Source of the DNA: Metapseudomonas otitidis
GTDB lineage: Bacteria > Pseudomonadota > Gammaproteobacteria > Pseudomonadales > Pseudomonadaceae
Assembly (NCBI RefSeq): GCF_900111835.1
Contig: NZ_FOJP01000002.1
Location: forward strand, 301,169-365,168
DNA: 64,000 nucleotides
Direction of reading: 5' to 3'
Position numbers and translations under genes: made by a program. Below are positions 8,249-16,871 of this stretch, piece after piece. Below the pieces are notes generated by a model, which ran no database searches, was not told where the DNA came from, and saw only the letters and a program-made list of their open reading frames with translations. Positions within the stretch are counted from its first letter, which is position 1. The number at the start of each line of letters is the position of its first letter.

Positions 8249-9607
8249 TCATTCGAGGTTCACGCGTTGGCGATGTTCCGCCACCGAGGCCGACCAGCCC
8301 AGCTCCTGGGAGATGCGCCGGCGCAGGCAGTCGGCGGCGTCCGGTTCACCGTGGACCACATAGGTGTGCTTCGGCGGCTTGGGCAACTGGCGCAGCCAGT
8401 CGAGGATCTCGTCGGCATCGGCGTGGGCGGAGAGGTTTTCCAGCTGGACCACCTCGGCGCGGATGGGCACGTCCACACCGTGGATGCGCACCTTGTCGGC
8501 GCCGCCGGCGATCAGCGCGCCACGGGTGCCGCCAGCCTGGTAGCCGGACAGCAGGATGGTGTTGCGCGGGTCGGGCGCCAGGGACTTCAGGTGGTGCAGC
8601 ACCCGCCCGCCGGTGGCCATGCCGCTGCCGGCGATGATCACCGAGGGCGCGCGCATGTCGTCCAGGCGCTTGGATTCGTCCACCGAACGCACGATGTGCG
8701 CCACCTTGCACATGCCCAGGCAGTCCTCGGCATTGAGCCGGTGCAGGTCGCAATAGCGCTGGTAGAGCGCGGTCACGTCGGTGGCCATGGGGCTGTTGAG
8801 GTAGATCGGCAGGTCGGGGATGCGCCCGGCGCGCTTGAGCTTGTCGATCAGGTGCAGCAGCAGCTGCGCGCGGCCCACGGCGAAGGCCGGGACCACGGTG
8901 ATGCCCCGGCGCAGGGCAGTGCGGGTGATCACCTCGGCCAACTGGTCCTCGGCCATCGTCGGGGTGTGGTTGCGGTTGCCGTAGGTGGACTCCACCAGCA
9001 GGTAGTCGGCGGCCTGCAGCGGCTGCGGGGGCAGCATCAGCGCATCGTCGGGGCGGCCGACATCGCCGGAGCAGCCCAGGGTGATGTCGCCGGCGCGCAG
9101 CTCCACGCTGGCCGCGCCGAGAATGTGGCCGGCCGGGCGCATGGTCACCCGCAGGTCGCCGAGGATGTCCACGCTGCGGTTGAAGGGCAGGGGGCGCAGC
9201 AGGCGCAGGGTGCGCTCGGCGTCCTCCTCGGTGTACAGCGGCAGTGCCGGGGCATGGCGGGAGAAGCCGTGGCGGTTGGCGAACTCGGCTTCCTCTTCCT
9301 GCAGCCGCCCGCTGTCCAGCAGGAGGATGCGCGCCAGCTCGCAGGTCGCCTCGGTGGCGTAGATCGGCCCCCGGTAGCCGGCCTTCACCAGCACCGGCAG
9401 GTAGCCGCTGTGGTCCAGGTGGGCGTGGGTCAGCACGATGGCATCCAGGCGCTGCGGGCGCACCGGGAAGTGGTCCCAGTTGCGCTCGCGCAGCTGCTTG
9501 TAGCCCTGGAACAGCCCGCAGTCCACCAGCAGTCGCTTGCCGTTGTGGTCCAGCAGGTACTTGCTGCCGGTCACCGTCCCGGCTCCACCCAGAAAGAACA
9601 GGCGCAT
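8249..9607 (-). CDS. MBL-fold beta-CASP ribonuclease-like protein
   Basis: The 452-residue protein joins a metallo-beta-lactamase domain (GGAGTVTGSKYLL, then the zinc motif THAHLDHSG near residue 60, and a PAGHILGAAS motif) to a beta-CASP nucleic-acid domain (residues about 190-380, with SPMATDVTALY, then SGMATGGRVLHHL). A KH-like C-terminal segment follows (LSAHADADEILDWL). This is the architecture of YSH1/CPSF73-type RNA exonucleases common in proteobacteria. The substrate is unknown. It is transcribed alone, back to back with the next gene. Confidence 0.88.
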   Translation of the reverse strand: MRLFFLGGAGTVTGSKYLLDHNGKRLLVDCGLFQGYKQLRERNWDHFPVRPQRLDAIVLTHAHLDHSGYLPVLVKAGYRGPIYATEATCELARILLLDSGRLQEEEAEFANRHGFSRHAPALPLYTEEDAERTLRLLRPLPFNRSVDILGDLRVTMRPAGHILGAASVELRAGDITLGCSGDVGRPDDALMLPPQPLQAADYLLVESTYGNRNHTPTMAEDQLAEVITRTALRRGITVVPAFAVGRAQLLLHLIDKLKRAGRIPDLPIYLNSPMATDVTALYQRYCDLHRLNAEDCLGMCKVAHIVRSVDESKRLDDMRAPSVIIAGSGMATGGRVLHHLKSLAPDPRNTILLSGYQAGGTRGALIAGGADKVRIHGVDVPIRAEVVQLENLSAHADADEILDWLRQLPKPPKHTYVVHGEPDAADCLRRRISQELGWSASVAEHRQRVNLE

Positions 9608-9768
9608 GGTTTGCCTCCTTGTCGTTGATGCGCTGATTCTGGGGAAGCATAGGTGCTGCGGCGCTGCGCTGGATCAAGTCCGGGCAAGGCTTGAAGAGTT
9701 GCGCGGTTTGCTGCACGGTGCCGCCCCACCGTCGGGCCGTTCGACGCCCCAGGCACCCCGGAGACCCC

Positions 9769-10599
9769 ATGCTGACCCTCACCCTCGGGCCTTTCACCCT
9801 GGCGCTTTCGCACCTGCTGATCCTCGCCAGCCTGCTGCTGGCCACCGTCGTTGGCGGGTGGCTGGGGCGGCGCAGCGGGCACAACCCCGAGGCGGTGCTG
9901 TTCAACCTGCTGCTGGTGGCGCTGGTGGGCGCGCGCCTGGCGTTCGTCGTCGCCTATGCCGAGCACTTCCGCGAGGCCCCCTGGCAGGTGCTGGACATCC
10001 GCGACGGCGGCTTCATCGCCTGGCCCGGCGTGCTGGCGGCCCTGGCGCTGGCCGGCTGGCTGCTCTGGCGGCGCCCGCCGCTGCGCCGGCCCCTGGGCGT
10101 CGCGCTGCTCAGCGGGCTGCTGCTGTGGGGCATGGGGCAGGCGCTGATGCAGGCCCTGGAGCGCGGCACCCGCCTGCCGCCGGTGGCCCTGCAGGACCGC
10201 AACGGCCGGCCGGTGCGGCTGGAGGACTACCAGGGCCAGCCGCTGGTGGTGAACCTCTGGGCCACCTGGTGCCCGCCCTGTCGCCGCGAGATGCCGGTGC
10301 TCGCCAGCGCCGCCCAGCAGCATGCCGACGTGCTCTTCCTGTTCGTCAACCAGGGCGAGGACGCCGAAACGGTCCGCCACTACCTGGCCAAGGAGGGGCT
10401 CAGCCTCGGCCACGTGCTGCTGGATGGCGGCACCCGGCTGGGGCAGCGGGTCGGCTCCCGCGCGCTGCCCACCACGCTGTTCTTCGATGCCGAGGGGCGC
10501 CAGGTCGGCAGCCACCTGGGCGAGCTGTCCCAGGCCAGCCTGGTCCAGGCCCTGGGCGTGCTGAAGCGCGACGTACCCCCCGCCAACACCGCGCCGTAG
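9769..10599 (+). CDS. Membrane-anchored TlpA-type thioredoxin with Lgt-like N-terminal membrane domain
   Basis: The 276-residue product has about four N-terminal membrane segments resembling the prolipoprotein diacylglyceryl transferase fold (LVALVGARLAFVVAYAEHF, GGFIAWPGVLAALALAGW). A periplasmic redoxin domain with the WATWCPPCRREMPVL active site (CPPC) follows near residue 170. The ATG at 9769 is used because it starts the first hydrophobic segment; an upstream in-frame extension is cysteine- and arginine-rich and not signal-like. Probable role: periplasmic thiol reduction or oxidative folding. It is known from pseudomonads as a TlpA disulfide reductase-like protein, but its partner is not identifiable here. 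Confidence 0.85.
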   Translation: MLTLTLGPFTLALSHLLILASLLLATVVGGWLGRRSGHNPEAVLFNLLLVALVGARLAFVVAYAEHFREAPWQVLDIRDGGFIAWPGVLAALALAGWLLWRRPPLRRPLGVALLSGLLLWGMGQALMQALERGTRLPPVALQDRNGRPVRLEDYQGQPLVVNLWATWCPPCRREMPVLASAAQQHADVLFLFVNQGEDAETVRHYLAKEGLSLGHVLLDGGTRLGQRVGSRALPTTLFFDAEGRQVGSHLGELSQASLVQALGVLKRDVPPANTAP

Positions 10600-10676
10600 C
10601 GGCACAACGCCATTGAGTTTTCCGCCTCGAATCCGCACCATGCGCGCCGGGTTTTCAGGCCTGGTGGTCGGTGGCG

Positions 10677-11375
10677 ATGGTGCAAGGCAGTGGACGGACC
10701 GTGGGCAGGGCAAGGGGGTGGCGCACACTGGCGCTGGCCGCGCCATGCCTGCTGGCGTTGCTGGCCGGTGCGCTCCACGCCGATTGGGATTTCGCCCTCA
10801 TCAGCCGCCGTGCCGAAGCCCTCTACGGCCCCCTCGGTCCCGGCAAGGCCCGGGTCGATGAATGGCAGGCCCTGCTGGGCCGCCTGGCCGGCGCCGACGA
10901 GAAGAAGCAGCTGGAAGAGGTGAACCGCTTCTTCAACGCCAAGCTGCGCTTCACCGACGACCTCGCCACCTGGGGCCAGGTGGACTACTGGGCCACCCCG
11001 GTGGAGGCGCTGCGCAAGGGCGCCGGCGATTGCGAGGACTACGCCATCGCCAAGTACATCAGCCTGCGCCACCTCGGCGTGCCCAGCGAGAAATTGCGCA
11101 TCACCTACGTCAAGGCCCTGCGCCTGAACCAGGCGCACATGGTGCTGACCTACTACGCCCGGCCCGACGCCGTGCCCCTGGTGCTGGACAACCTGGTGGG
11201 CGGCATCCTGCCGGCCAGCCAGCGCAGCGACCTGCTGCCGGTGTACGCCTTCAACGCCGAGGGCCTGTGGCTCGCCGGCAAGGGCGGCAAGCAGGTGGGT
11301 GATTCCAAGCGGCTGTCACGCTGGCAGGACCTTTTGAAGAAGATGAAAGCCGAAGGCTTTCCCACGAGCGAATAG
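10677..11375 (+). CDS. lapG: LapG periplasmic cysteine protease (adhesin release)
   Basis: The 232-residue transglutaminase-like cysteine proteinase cleaves large LapA-type adhesins at the surface when c-di-GMP is low. After a signal peptide ending near ALLAGALHA it shows the catalytic Cys in KGAGDCEDYAIAKY, the His in LNQAHMVLTYY, and the Asp in PLVLDNLVGG. It is followed 10 bp later by lapD, which binds and restrains it. The start is uncertain: GTG 10671 and ATG 10677 are both in frame and neither has a good ribosome-binding site. No LapA-like adhesin gene is in this window. Confidence 0.93.
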   Translation: MVQGSGRTVGRARGWRTLALAAPCLLALLAGALHADWDFALISRRAEALYGPLGPGKARVDEWQALLGRLAGADEKKQLEEVNRFFNAKLRFTDDLATWGQVDYWATPVEALRKGAGDCEDYAIAKYISLRHLGVPSEKLRITYVKALRLNQAHMVLTYYARPDAVPLVLDNLVGGILPASQRSDLLPVYAFNAEGLWLAGKGGKQVGDSKRLSRWQDLLKKMKAEGFPTSE

Positions 11376-11385
11376 CGGAGTCCGG

Positions 11386-13323
11386 ATGTCCCTGTTCAAA
11401 CAACTGTTGATCGCCATCTGCCTGTTCCTGGTCGTTGCCTTCAGCGGCAGCTTCATGGTCAGCCTGGAAAGCTCCCGGGAGCAGTACGAGAACCAGCTGC
11501 GTTCCCACGCCCAGGACGCCGCCACGGCGCTGGGCCTGTCGCTGACGCCGCACATCGACGACCCGGCGATGGTGGAGCTGATGGTCAGCTCGATCTTCGA
11601 CAGCGGCTATTTCGAGCGCATCCGCGTGGTCGACACCGCCACCGGCCAGGTGATGGTGGAGCGCACCGGCGTGCCGGACGCGGTGGCGGCCAACGTCCCG
11701 CAGTGGTTCGTCGCCCTGGTGGGGCTGCAGTCCGCCGGGGGCGACGCCATCGTCAGCCGTGGCTGGACCCAGGCCGCACGGGTCGAGGTGCAGAGCCACC
11801 CGATGTTCGCCATCGCCAAGCTCTGGCAGACCGCCCTGGGCACCCTCGGCTGGCTGCTGGTCTGCGGCCTGGCCAGCGCCGGCCTGGGCGCCGTGCTGCT
11901 GCGTCGCCAGCTCAAGCCGCTGGACTACATGGTCGAGCAGTCCCACGCCATCGCCCGCCGCGAGTTCCTCAGCCTGCCGCAACTGCCGCGCACCCCCGAG
12001 CTGCGCCGGGTGGTGCAGGCCATGAACCAGATGGTGGAGAAGCTCAAGGCGCTGTTCCAGGAACAGGCCGAACGCAGCGAGCGGCTGCGCGACGAGGCCT
12101 ACCAGGACAGCCTCACCGGCCTCGGCAACCGCCGCTATTTCGAACTGCAGCTGCAGGACCGCCTGGGCAGCGACGAGCGCGCCTGCAACGGCTACCTGCT
12201 GCTGCTGCGGGTCAACGACCTCGCCGGCCTCAACCAGCGCCTCGGTGGCCCACGCACCGACCAGTTGCTCAAGGCCGTGGCCGAGCAGCTCAAGCGTGCC
12301 GGTGCCGGCTTCCCCCTGGCCCGCAGCCGGGGTGGCGAGTTCGTCCTGCTGGGCGCGGGGCTGACCCGCGAGGAGGCCGAGCACCTGGCCGAGCGCCTCG
12401 ACGCCGCGCTGGTCAGCCTGGCCGAGACCGGTGCCACCGACAGCCTGCCGGTGGCCCACATCGGCCTCGCGCCCTTCGCCCCGGGCGAGGCCCAGGACGA
12501 ACTGATGCGCCTGGCCGACGAGGCCCTGGCCCGCGCCGAGCGCGAAGGCGGCCAGGCCTGGGCCTGCGTCGAGCACAGCGACGCGGCGCAGGGCGGCGAA
12601 GACCGCCACACCTGGCACCGCCTGCTGGACGAGGCGCTGGCCGCCCGGCGTTTCGAGCTGTACTTCCAGCCGGTGGTGGACAGCCGCGATCCCCAGCGCG
12701 TGCTGCACCACAAGGTGCTCTCGCGCCTGCCGGACGGGCAGGGCGGCAGCATCGCCGCCGGCCGCTTCCTGCCCTGGTTGGAGCGCTTCGGTTGGTCCGC
12801 CCGGCTCGACCTGGTGATGCTGCAGCGGGTGCTGGAGCAGATGGCCGGGCACGATCGCCCGCTGGCCCTGAACCTCTCTGGCGCGCTGCTGCGCGACCGC
12901 GTCGCCTTGGAGCGCGCCTTCGAGCTGCTGCGCCAGCACCCACAGCTGGGCCCGCGCCTGACCCTGGAGCTGGAAGAGGACCAACTGCCCGACCAGGCCG
13001 TGCTGGAGCGCCTCACCCGGCGCCTGCGCGAGCTGGGCTTCGCCCTCAGCCTGCAGCACTTCGGCGGGCGCTTCAGCATGATCGGCAACCTCGCCCGCCT
13101 GGGCCTGGCCTACCTCAAGGTGGACGGCAGCCACATCCGCGCCATCGACCAGGAGAACGACAAGCGCCTGTTCATCGAGGCCATGCAGCGCGCGGCCAAC
13201 AGCATCGACCTGCCGCTGATCGCCGAGCGCGTGGAAACCGAAGGGGAACTGGCGGTGCTGCGTGAAATGGGCATCCAGGGCGTGCAGGGCCGGCTCTTCG
13301 GCGAGCCTGCACCCTGGGCCTGA
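11386..13323 (+). CDS. lapD: LapD inner-membrane c-di-GMP receptor
   Basis: The 645-residue protein has an N-terminal membrane segment (8-28), a periplasmic LapD/MoxY domain, a second membrane segment (about 150-170), HAMP, then degenerate GGDEF and EAL domains. The GGDEF signature is RGGEF (near residue 325) and the EAL site reads KVLSRL, so both enzymatic activities should be lost while c-di-GMP binding in the EAL fold remains. Bound c-di-GMP makes LapD sequester LapG and keep adhesins on the surface. It forms an operon with lapG. Its stop is only 6 bp from the convergent flgA stop, at the border of the flagellar locus. Confidence 0.94.
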   Translation: MSLFKQLLIAICLFLVVAFSGSFMVSLESSREQYENQLRSHAQDAATALGLSLTPHIDDPAMVELMVSSIFDSGYFERIRVVDTATGQVMVERTGVPDAVAANVPQWFVALVGLQSAGGDAIVSRGWTQAARVEVQSHPMFAIAKLWQTALGTLGWLLVCGLASAGLGAVLLRRQLKPLDYMVEQSHAIARREFLSLPQLPRTPELRRVVQAMNQMVEKLKALFQEQAERSERLRDEAYQDSLTGLGNRRYFELQLQDRLGSDERACNGYLLLLRVNDLAGLNQRLGGPRTDQLLKAVAEQLKRAGAGFPLARSRGGEFVLLGAGLTREEAEHLAERLDAALVSLAETGATDSLPVAHIGLAPFAPGEAQDELMRLADEALARAEREGGQAWACVEHSDAAQGGEDRHTWHRLLDEALAARRFELYFQPVVDSRDPQRVLHHKVLSRLPDGQGGSIAAGRFLPWLERFGWSARLDLVMLQRVLEQMAGHDRPLALNLSGALLRDRVALERAFELLRQHPQLGPRLTLELEEDQLPDQAVLERLTRRLRELGFALSLQHFGGRFSMIGNLARLGLAYLKVDGSHIRAIDQENDKRLFIEAMQRAANSIDLPLIAERVETEGELAVLREMGIQGVQGRLFGEPAPWA

Positions 13324-13329
13324 CAGGGC

Positions 13330-14106
13330 TCAGGGCAGTTGCACCTGCCCCGGGCCCGTCACCTTCGCCTCCAGCGGCTTGCGGCTGGAGGTGTTGCGCA
13401 GCTTGATGCGCTCGCCCTGGCGGCCATCCTCCAGCGCCTCGGCCTCCACCGAGGCGTTCAGCCCGCCCACCGCCGCCACCACCGTCACCCGCTGCCCACG
13501 CCGCACCAGCACCGGCGGCGCCAGGCTCGCCGGGCCGATCACCTGGCCCGCGCGCAGGCTGCGCCGGGCGCTCTGGCCGACCACCTCTGCCGGGGTCTGG
13601 TAGAAGCCCCGGCGCAGGCGCTCCAGCGGCATGACCTTGCGCTCCAGCTGGCGCGCCTCCAGCGTCGCGTTGCGCTCGATGGCAACGCGGCTGACCAGCA
13701 CCGGCAGGCGCACGCTGGCCTGGCTCACCACCACCCGCTGCCAGCCTTCCGGGCATTTCACCCGGTAGCGCTGGCGGGCCAGCGGGTCGGGCAGGGTCGC
13801 TTCCGCCGTCACTGACAGGGGCCCGCTGCAGGGCTTCAGCGACGCGGTTTCTCCCAGCACCTGGCTTTCCAGTGTGTGCTCCAGGCCTTGCCAGCCCTTG
13901 CTGAGTGCGAGCGCGTCGAGGCGCGCGTCCTGCTGCTGGGCGACCGCTTCCAGCACCTGGCTGGCGACCTTGGTGTCGGCCTTGGCACAGGGCGCGACCA
14001 CGCCCGCGAGCACGAGGAAGAGGGCGGAAGCGAGCCTTCCCGCGTGGGCACGGGAGGCGTTCGAAAGCGGAAGCCCGGGACGATTCTGGTTGGCTGATGA
14101 ATTCAT
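13330..14106 (-). CDS. flgA: Lateral flagellar P-ring assembly chaperone FlgA
   Basis: The 258-residue protein assists polymerisation of FlgI into the periplasmic P-ring. A hydrophobic signal segment lies at about residues 25-42, and the C-terminal half is the SAF/ChapFlgA domain (GQVIGPASLAPPVLVRRGQRV, then NASVEAEALEDGRQGERI and IKLRNTSSRKPLEAKV). It is divergent from flgB, as in most pseudomonad and lateral flagellar clusters, with a 100-bp intergenic region. It defines the left end of the flagellar locus and abuts lapD. Confidence 0.92.
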   Translation of the reverse strand: MNSSANQNRPGLPLSNASRAHAGRLASALFLVLAGVVAPCAKADTKVASQVLEAVAQQQDARLDALALSKGWQGLEHTLESQVLGETASLKPCSGPLSVTAEATLPDPLARQRYRVKCPEGWQRVVVSQASVRLPVLVSRVAIERNATLEARQLERKVMPLERLRRGFYQTPAEVVGQSARRSLRAGQVIGPASLAPPVLVRRGQRVTVVAAVGGLNASVEAEALEDGRQGERIKLRNTSSRKPLEAKVTGPGQVQLP

Positions 14107-14149
14107 TCAACTGACTGAAAAATAAGAAAAATTTAGGGTGTGCCCGAAC

Positions 14150-14166
14150 CCGGCACGCTTCCTGCG
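14150..14166 (+). promoter_or_regulatory. Sigma-54 promoter of the lateral flgB operon
   Basis: The sequence CGGCACGCTTCCTGC (14151-14165) matches the sigma-54 consensus with GG at 14152-14153 and GC at 14164-14165, exactly 12 bp apart. It lies 41 bp upstream of the flgB ATG and is preceded by an A/T-rich tract (14119-14135). It is the probable target of LafK with RpoN. Confidence 0.75.
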
Positions 14167-14206
14167 ATAGGGCATCCGTCCCCATCCGTGAGGAGGCCGA
14201 GGGCCC

Positions 14207-14566
14207 ATGAGTATACGAATCGAAGACAGCCTGAGGGTTCACGCCCAGGCGCTGGAATTGCGCATGCAGCGCAGCGAAATCCTCTCGTCGAACCTGGCAA
14301 ACGAGTCCACCCCCGGCTTCCGGGCCCGGGATTTCGACTTTGCCGAGCAGATGCGCCAGGGCGCCGAGTACCGCCTGCCGGGCCTGGAGGACCAGGCGCC
14401 GAGGTTGAAGTACCGCGTGCCGTTCAACCCCTCCCTGGATGGCAACAGCGTGGAGCAGGGCGTGGAGCAGGCGGAATTTTCCCGCAACGCCATGGATTTC
14501 CAGACGAGCCTGACCTTTCTCACCATGAAGTTCCGAGGCCTCAAGCAGGCCATCGAGGGCCGTTGA
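14207..14566 (+). CDS. flgB: Flagellar proximal rod protein FlgB
   Basis: The 119-residue rod protein shows the flagellar rod N-terminal signature in RMQRSEILSSNLANESTPGF and a C-terminal coiled segment (NAMDFQTSLTFLTMKFRGL). It is the first gene of the long flgBCDEFGHIJKL operon behind a sigma-54 promoter, with GAGG 14 nt before its start. It forms the rod base together with FlgC, FlgF and FliE. Confidence 0.95.
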   Translation: MSIRIEDSLRVHAQALELRMQRSEILSSNLANESTPGFRARDFDFAEQMRQGAEYRLPGLEDQAPRLKYRVPFNPSLDGNSVEQGVEQAEFSRNAMDFQTSLTFLTMKFRGLKQAIEGR

Positions 14567-14568
14567 CC

Positions 14569-14997
14569 ATGTCCTTCGACGCCATCTACCGCATCGCCGG
14601 CTCGGCCATGAACGCCCAGACCGTGCGCCTCAACACCATCGCCAGCAACCTGGCCAACGTCGAATCCGCCGCCGGCAGCCGCGAGGCCGTGTACCGGCCA
14701 CGCAAGCCGCTGTTCGCCGCCATCTACGAGAACGGCGAGCTGTCCCGTCCCGCGGGCCTGGGCGGCGCCCGGGTGCAGGTGCTGGACGTGATCGCCAGCC
14801 AGGCCGAGCCGCGCCGGCGCTACGAGCCGGGCAGCCCGCTTGCCGACCGCGACGGCTACGTGTTCTACCCGGACGTGAACCCCATCGAGGAGATGACCGA
14901 CATGCTCTCCGCCTCGCGCGGCTTCGAGACCAACGTCGAGGTCCTCAACCGCGTCAAGAGCATGCAGCAAGGCCTGTTGCGCCTGGGAGAAGCCTGA
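14569..14997 (+). CDS. flgC: Flagellar proximal rod protein FlgC
   Basis: The 142-residue protein starts at the ATG 2 bp after the flgB stop; a longer in-frame reading upstream overlaps flgB and is not needed. It has the rod signature (NAQTVRLNTIASNLANVESA) and the conserved C-terminal motif DMLSASRGFETNVEVLN typical of FlgC/FlgG-type axial proteins, plus the YPDVNPIEEMTDM segment specific to FlgC. Confidence 0.95.
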   Translation: MSFDAIYRIAGSAMNAQTVRLNTIASNLANVESAAGSREAVYRPRKPLFAAIYENGELSRPAGLGGARVQVLDVIASQAEPRRRYEPGSPLADRDGYVFYPDVNPIEEMTDMLSASRGFETNVEVLNRVKSMQQGLLRLGEA

Positions 14998-15656
14998 TGA
15001 ACCGCATCGACAACGAAACCGCCAGCCGCACCCCGGCCGGTCGCGAGGTGCAGGCCAACCCGGCCTTCGACCTGCGCGACGTGGCCCAGATGGAGAACAC
15101 CTTCATCACCCTCATGAGTGCGCAGATCCAGAACCAGGATCCGACCAACCCCGCCGACAGCAGCCAGTACATCAACCAGTACGCCAACCTCGCCCAGGTG
15201 CGCAGCATGGCCAACCTGACCCGGGTCGCCCAGGGCAGCCTGGTGCTGGTGGACAACCTGCAGACCCTCACCGCCGCCGGGCTGGTGGGCCAGCAGGTCA
15301 AGGTCGCCAGCGACAGCGTGACCCTCGCCGGCCGCGTGATCGACGGCGAGATACGCCTCACATCCCCCTCGGGCAGCACCCAGCTGGAACTGGTCAGCGA
15401 GAGCGGCCGGCGCACCACGCTGCAGCTCGGCCCCCAGCAGCCCGGCCGCGTGCCCGTGCGCATCGACCCCGCCGCCCTCGGCCTGCCCGAGGGCCGCTAC
15501 CGCCTGGAGGTGCGCACCGACAGCGGCGAGATGCCGCCGGTTGAGCTGGCCGGCCGCGTGGTGCAGGTCCGCACCAGCGCCACCGGCCCGGTGCTGGAGG
15601 TGGCCGGCCTTGGCCAAGTGCCCTTCTACAACGTCGTCGAATTCGGCGGCGCCTGA
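14997..15656 (+). CDS. flgD: Flagellar hook-capping protein FlgD
   Basis: The 219-residue scaffold caps the growing hook. The N-terminal FlgD domain carries MENTFITLMSAQIQNQDPTNP, and the C-terminal part is the FLgD tudor/FnIII-like region (EGRYRLEVRTDSGEM). The ATG overlaps the flgC stop by one base. Confidence 0.94.
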   Translation: MNRIDNETASRTPAGREVQANPAFDLRDVAQMENTFITLMSAQIQNQDPTNPADSSQYINQYANLAQVRSMANLTRVAQGSLVLVDNLQTLTAAGLVGQQVKVASDSVTLAGRVIDGEIRLTSPSGSTQLELVSESGRRTTLQLGPQQPGRVPVRIDPAALGLPEGRYRLEVRTDSGEMPPVELAGRVVQVRTSATGPVLEVAGLGQVPFYNVVEFGGA

Positions 15657-15676
15657 TCGTCCCTGTGAGGTAGACC

Positions 15677-16861
15677 ATGAGCTTCAACATTGCCCTGACC
15701 GGGCTGAATGCGGTGAACCAGCACCTGAACGCCGTCAGCCACAACATCGCCAACTCCGCCACCACCGGCTTCAAGTCCTCCCGCGCCGAGTTCGCCAGCC
15801 TGTATTCCTCCGGCCAGCCCATGGGCGTGGAGGTGCAAGCGGTGACCCAGAGCATCAGCCTGCGCGGCTCCATCAACGCCAGCGGCCGTGACCTGGACCT
15901 GGCCATCGGCGGGGGCGGCTTCTTCATCACCCGCAGCGCCGGTGGCGAGACCCGCTACACCCGTGCCGGCATGTTCGGTACCGACGAGCAGGGCTACCTG
16001 ACGGCGGGCGGTGGCCGGCTGCAGGGCTACCCGGTGGATGCGGCCGGCGTGCTGCAGGCGGGCGTGCTCGGTGACCTGCAGCAGAAGACCGGCAACCTGC
16101 CGGCCCAGGCCAGCAACCGGGTGGACTTCGCCGCCAACCTCGACGCCAACGCCACCCCGCCCAAGGTCACCCCCTTCGACCCGAGCAACCCGGACACCTA
16201 CACCTGCACCCAGACCACGCCGGTGTATGACTCCCAGGGGAAAAAGCACAGCCTCACGCAGTACTTCATCAACACCGGCAGCAACCAGTGGGACGTGCGC
16301 TACTTCGTCGACGGTGCCGGTGTCGGTGCCGCCCAGCCCCTTAGCTTCAGCACCAGCGGCACCCTGGCCGCCCCCGTGGGGCCGGTGACCATCACCCACC
16401 CGCTGCCCGGCGTCGAGCCGCTGAACCTGGCCCTCAGCTACGCCGGTTCCACCCAGTACGGCTCGCCCTTCGTCATCGGCACCAACCGCGCCAACGGCTA
16501 TGCCACCGGCGAGCGCACCGGCATGGCGGTGGAGAAGGACGGACGCCTCTACGCCACCTTCAGCAACGGCCAGCGCCTGCTGGAAGGCCAGCTGGTGCTG
16601 GCGGGCTTCACCAACCCCGGCGGGCTGGCCAACCAGAACGGCACCAGCTGGAGCGAGACCAGCGCCTCCGGCACGCCGCTGCTGGGCACGCCCAACAGCG
16701 GCCAGTTCGGCCCCATCAGCAGCAAGGCCCTGGAGGGCTCCAACGTCGACCTCACCCGCGAGCTGGTGGGGCTGATGGAAGGGCAGCGCAACTACCAGGC
16801 CAACACCAAGGTGGTGAGCACCAACAAGGAACTCATCCAGGCGCTGTTCGCCGCCGTCTGA
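15677..16861 (+). CDS. flgE: Flagellar hook protein FlgE
   Basis: The 394-residue hook subunit starts MSFNIALTGLNAVNQHLNAV, with the HNIANSATTGFKSSRAEFA rod/hook signature. It has the FlgE central domain (RVDFAANLDANATPP, VYDSQGKKHSLTQYF) and the C-terminal coiled helix (LEGSNVDLTRELVGLMEGQRNYQANTKV, shown in pieces). Its length is close to that of lateral hooks. AGGTAGACC lies just before the ATG. Confidence 0.96.
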   Translation: MSFNIALTGLNAVNQHLNAVSHNIANSATTGFKSSRAEFASLYSSGQPMGVEVQAVTQSISLRGSINASGRDLDLAIGGGGFFITRSAGGETRYTRAGMFGTDEQGYLTAGGGRLQGYPVDAAGVLQAGVLGDLQQKTGNLPAQASNRVDFAANLDANATPPKVTPFDPSNPDTYTCTQTTPVYDSQGKKHSLTQYFINTGSNQWDVRYFVDGAGVGAAQPLSFSTSGTLAAPVGPVTITHPLPGVEPLNLALSYAGSTQYGSPFVIGTNRANGYATGERTGMAVEKDGRLYATFSNGQRLLEGQLVLAGFTNPGGLANQNGTSWSETSASGTPLLGTPNSGQFGPISSKALEGSNVDLTRELVGLMEGQRNYQANTKVVSTNKELIQALFAAV

Positions 16862-16871
16862 GGAACACGCC

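Noticed and set aside
11251-13134. Very long open frame antisense to lapD, and similar ones antisense to hmgA, the MBL gene, flhA and the photolyase
   Set aside because: High GC keeps stop codons rare in antisense frames; the translations are low-complexity Ala/Gly/Gln/Val-rich shadows of well-identified genes.
14164-14178. Minus-strand sigma-54-like match for flgA
   Set aside because: Only the GG and GC dinucleotides fit; the flanking consensus bases do not, and it overlaps the better flgB site.
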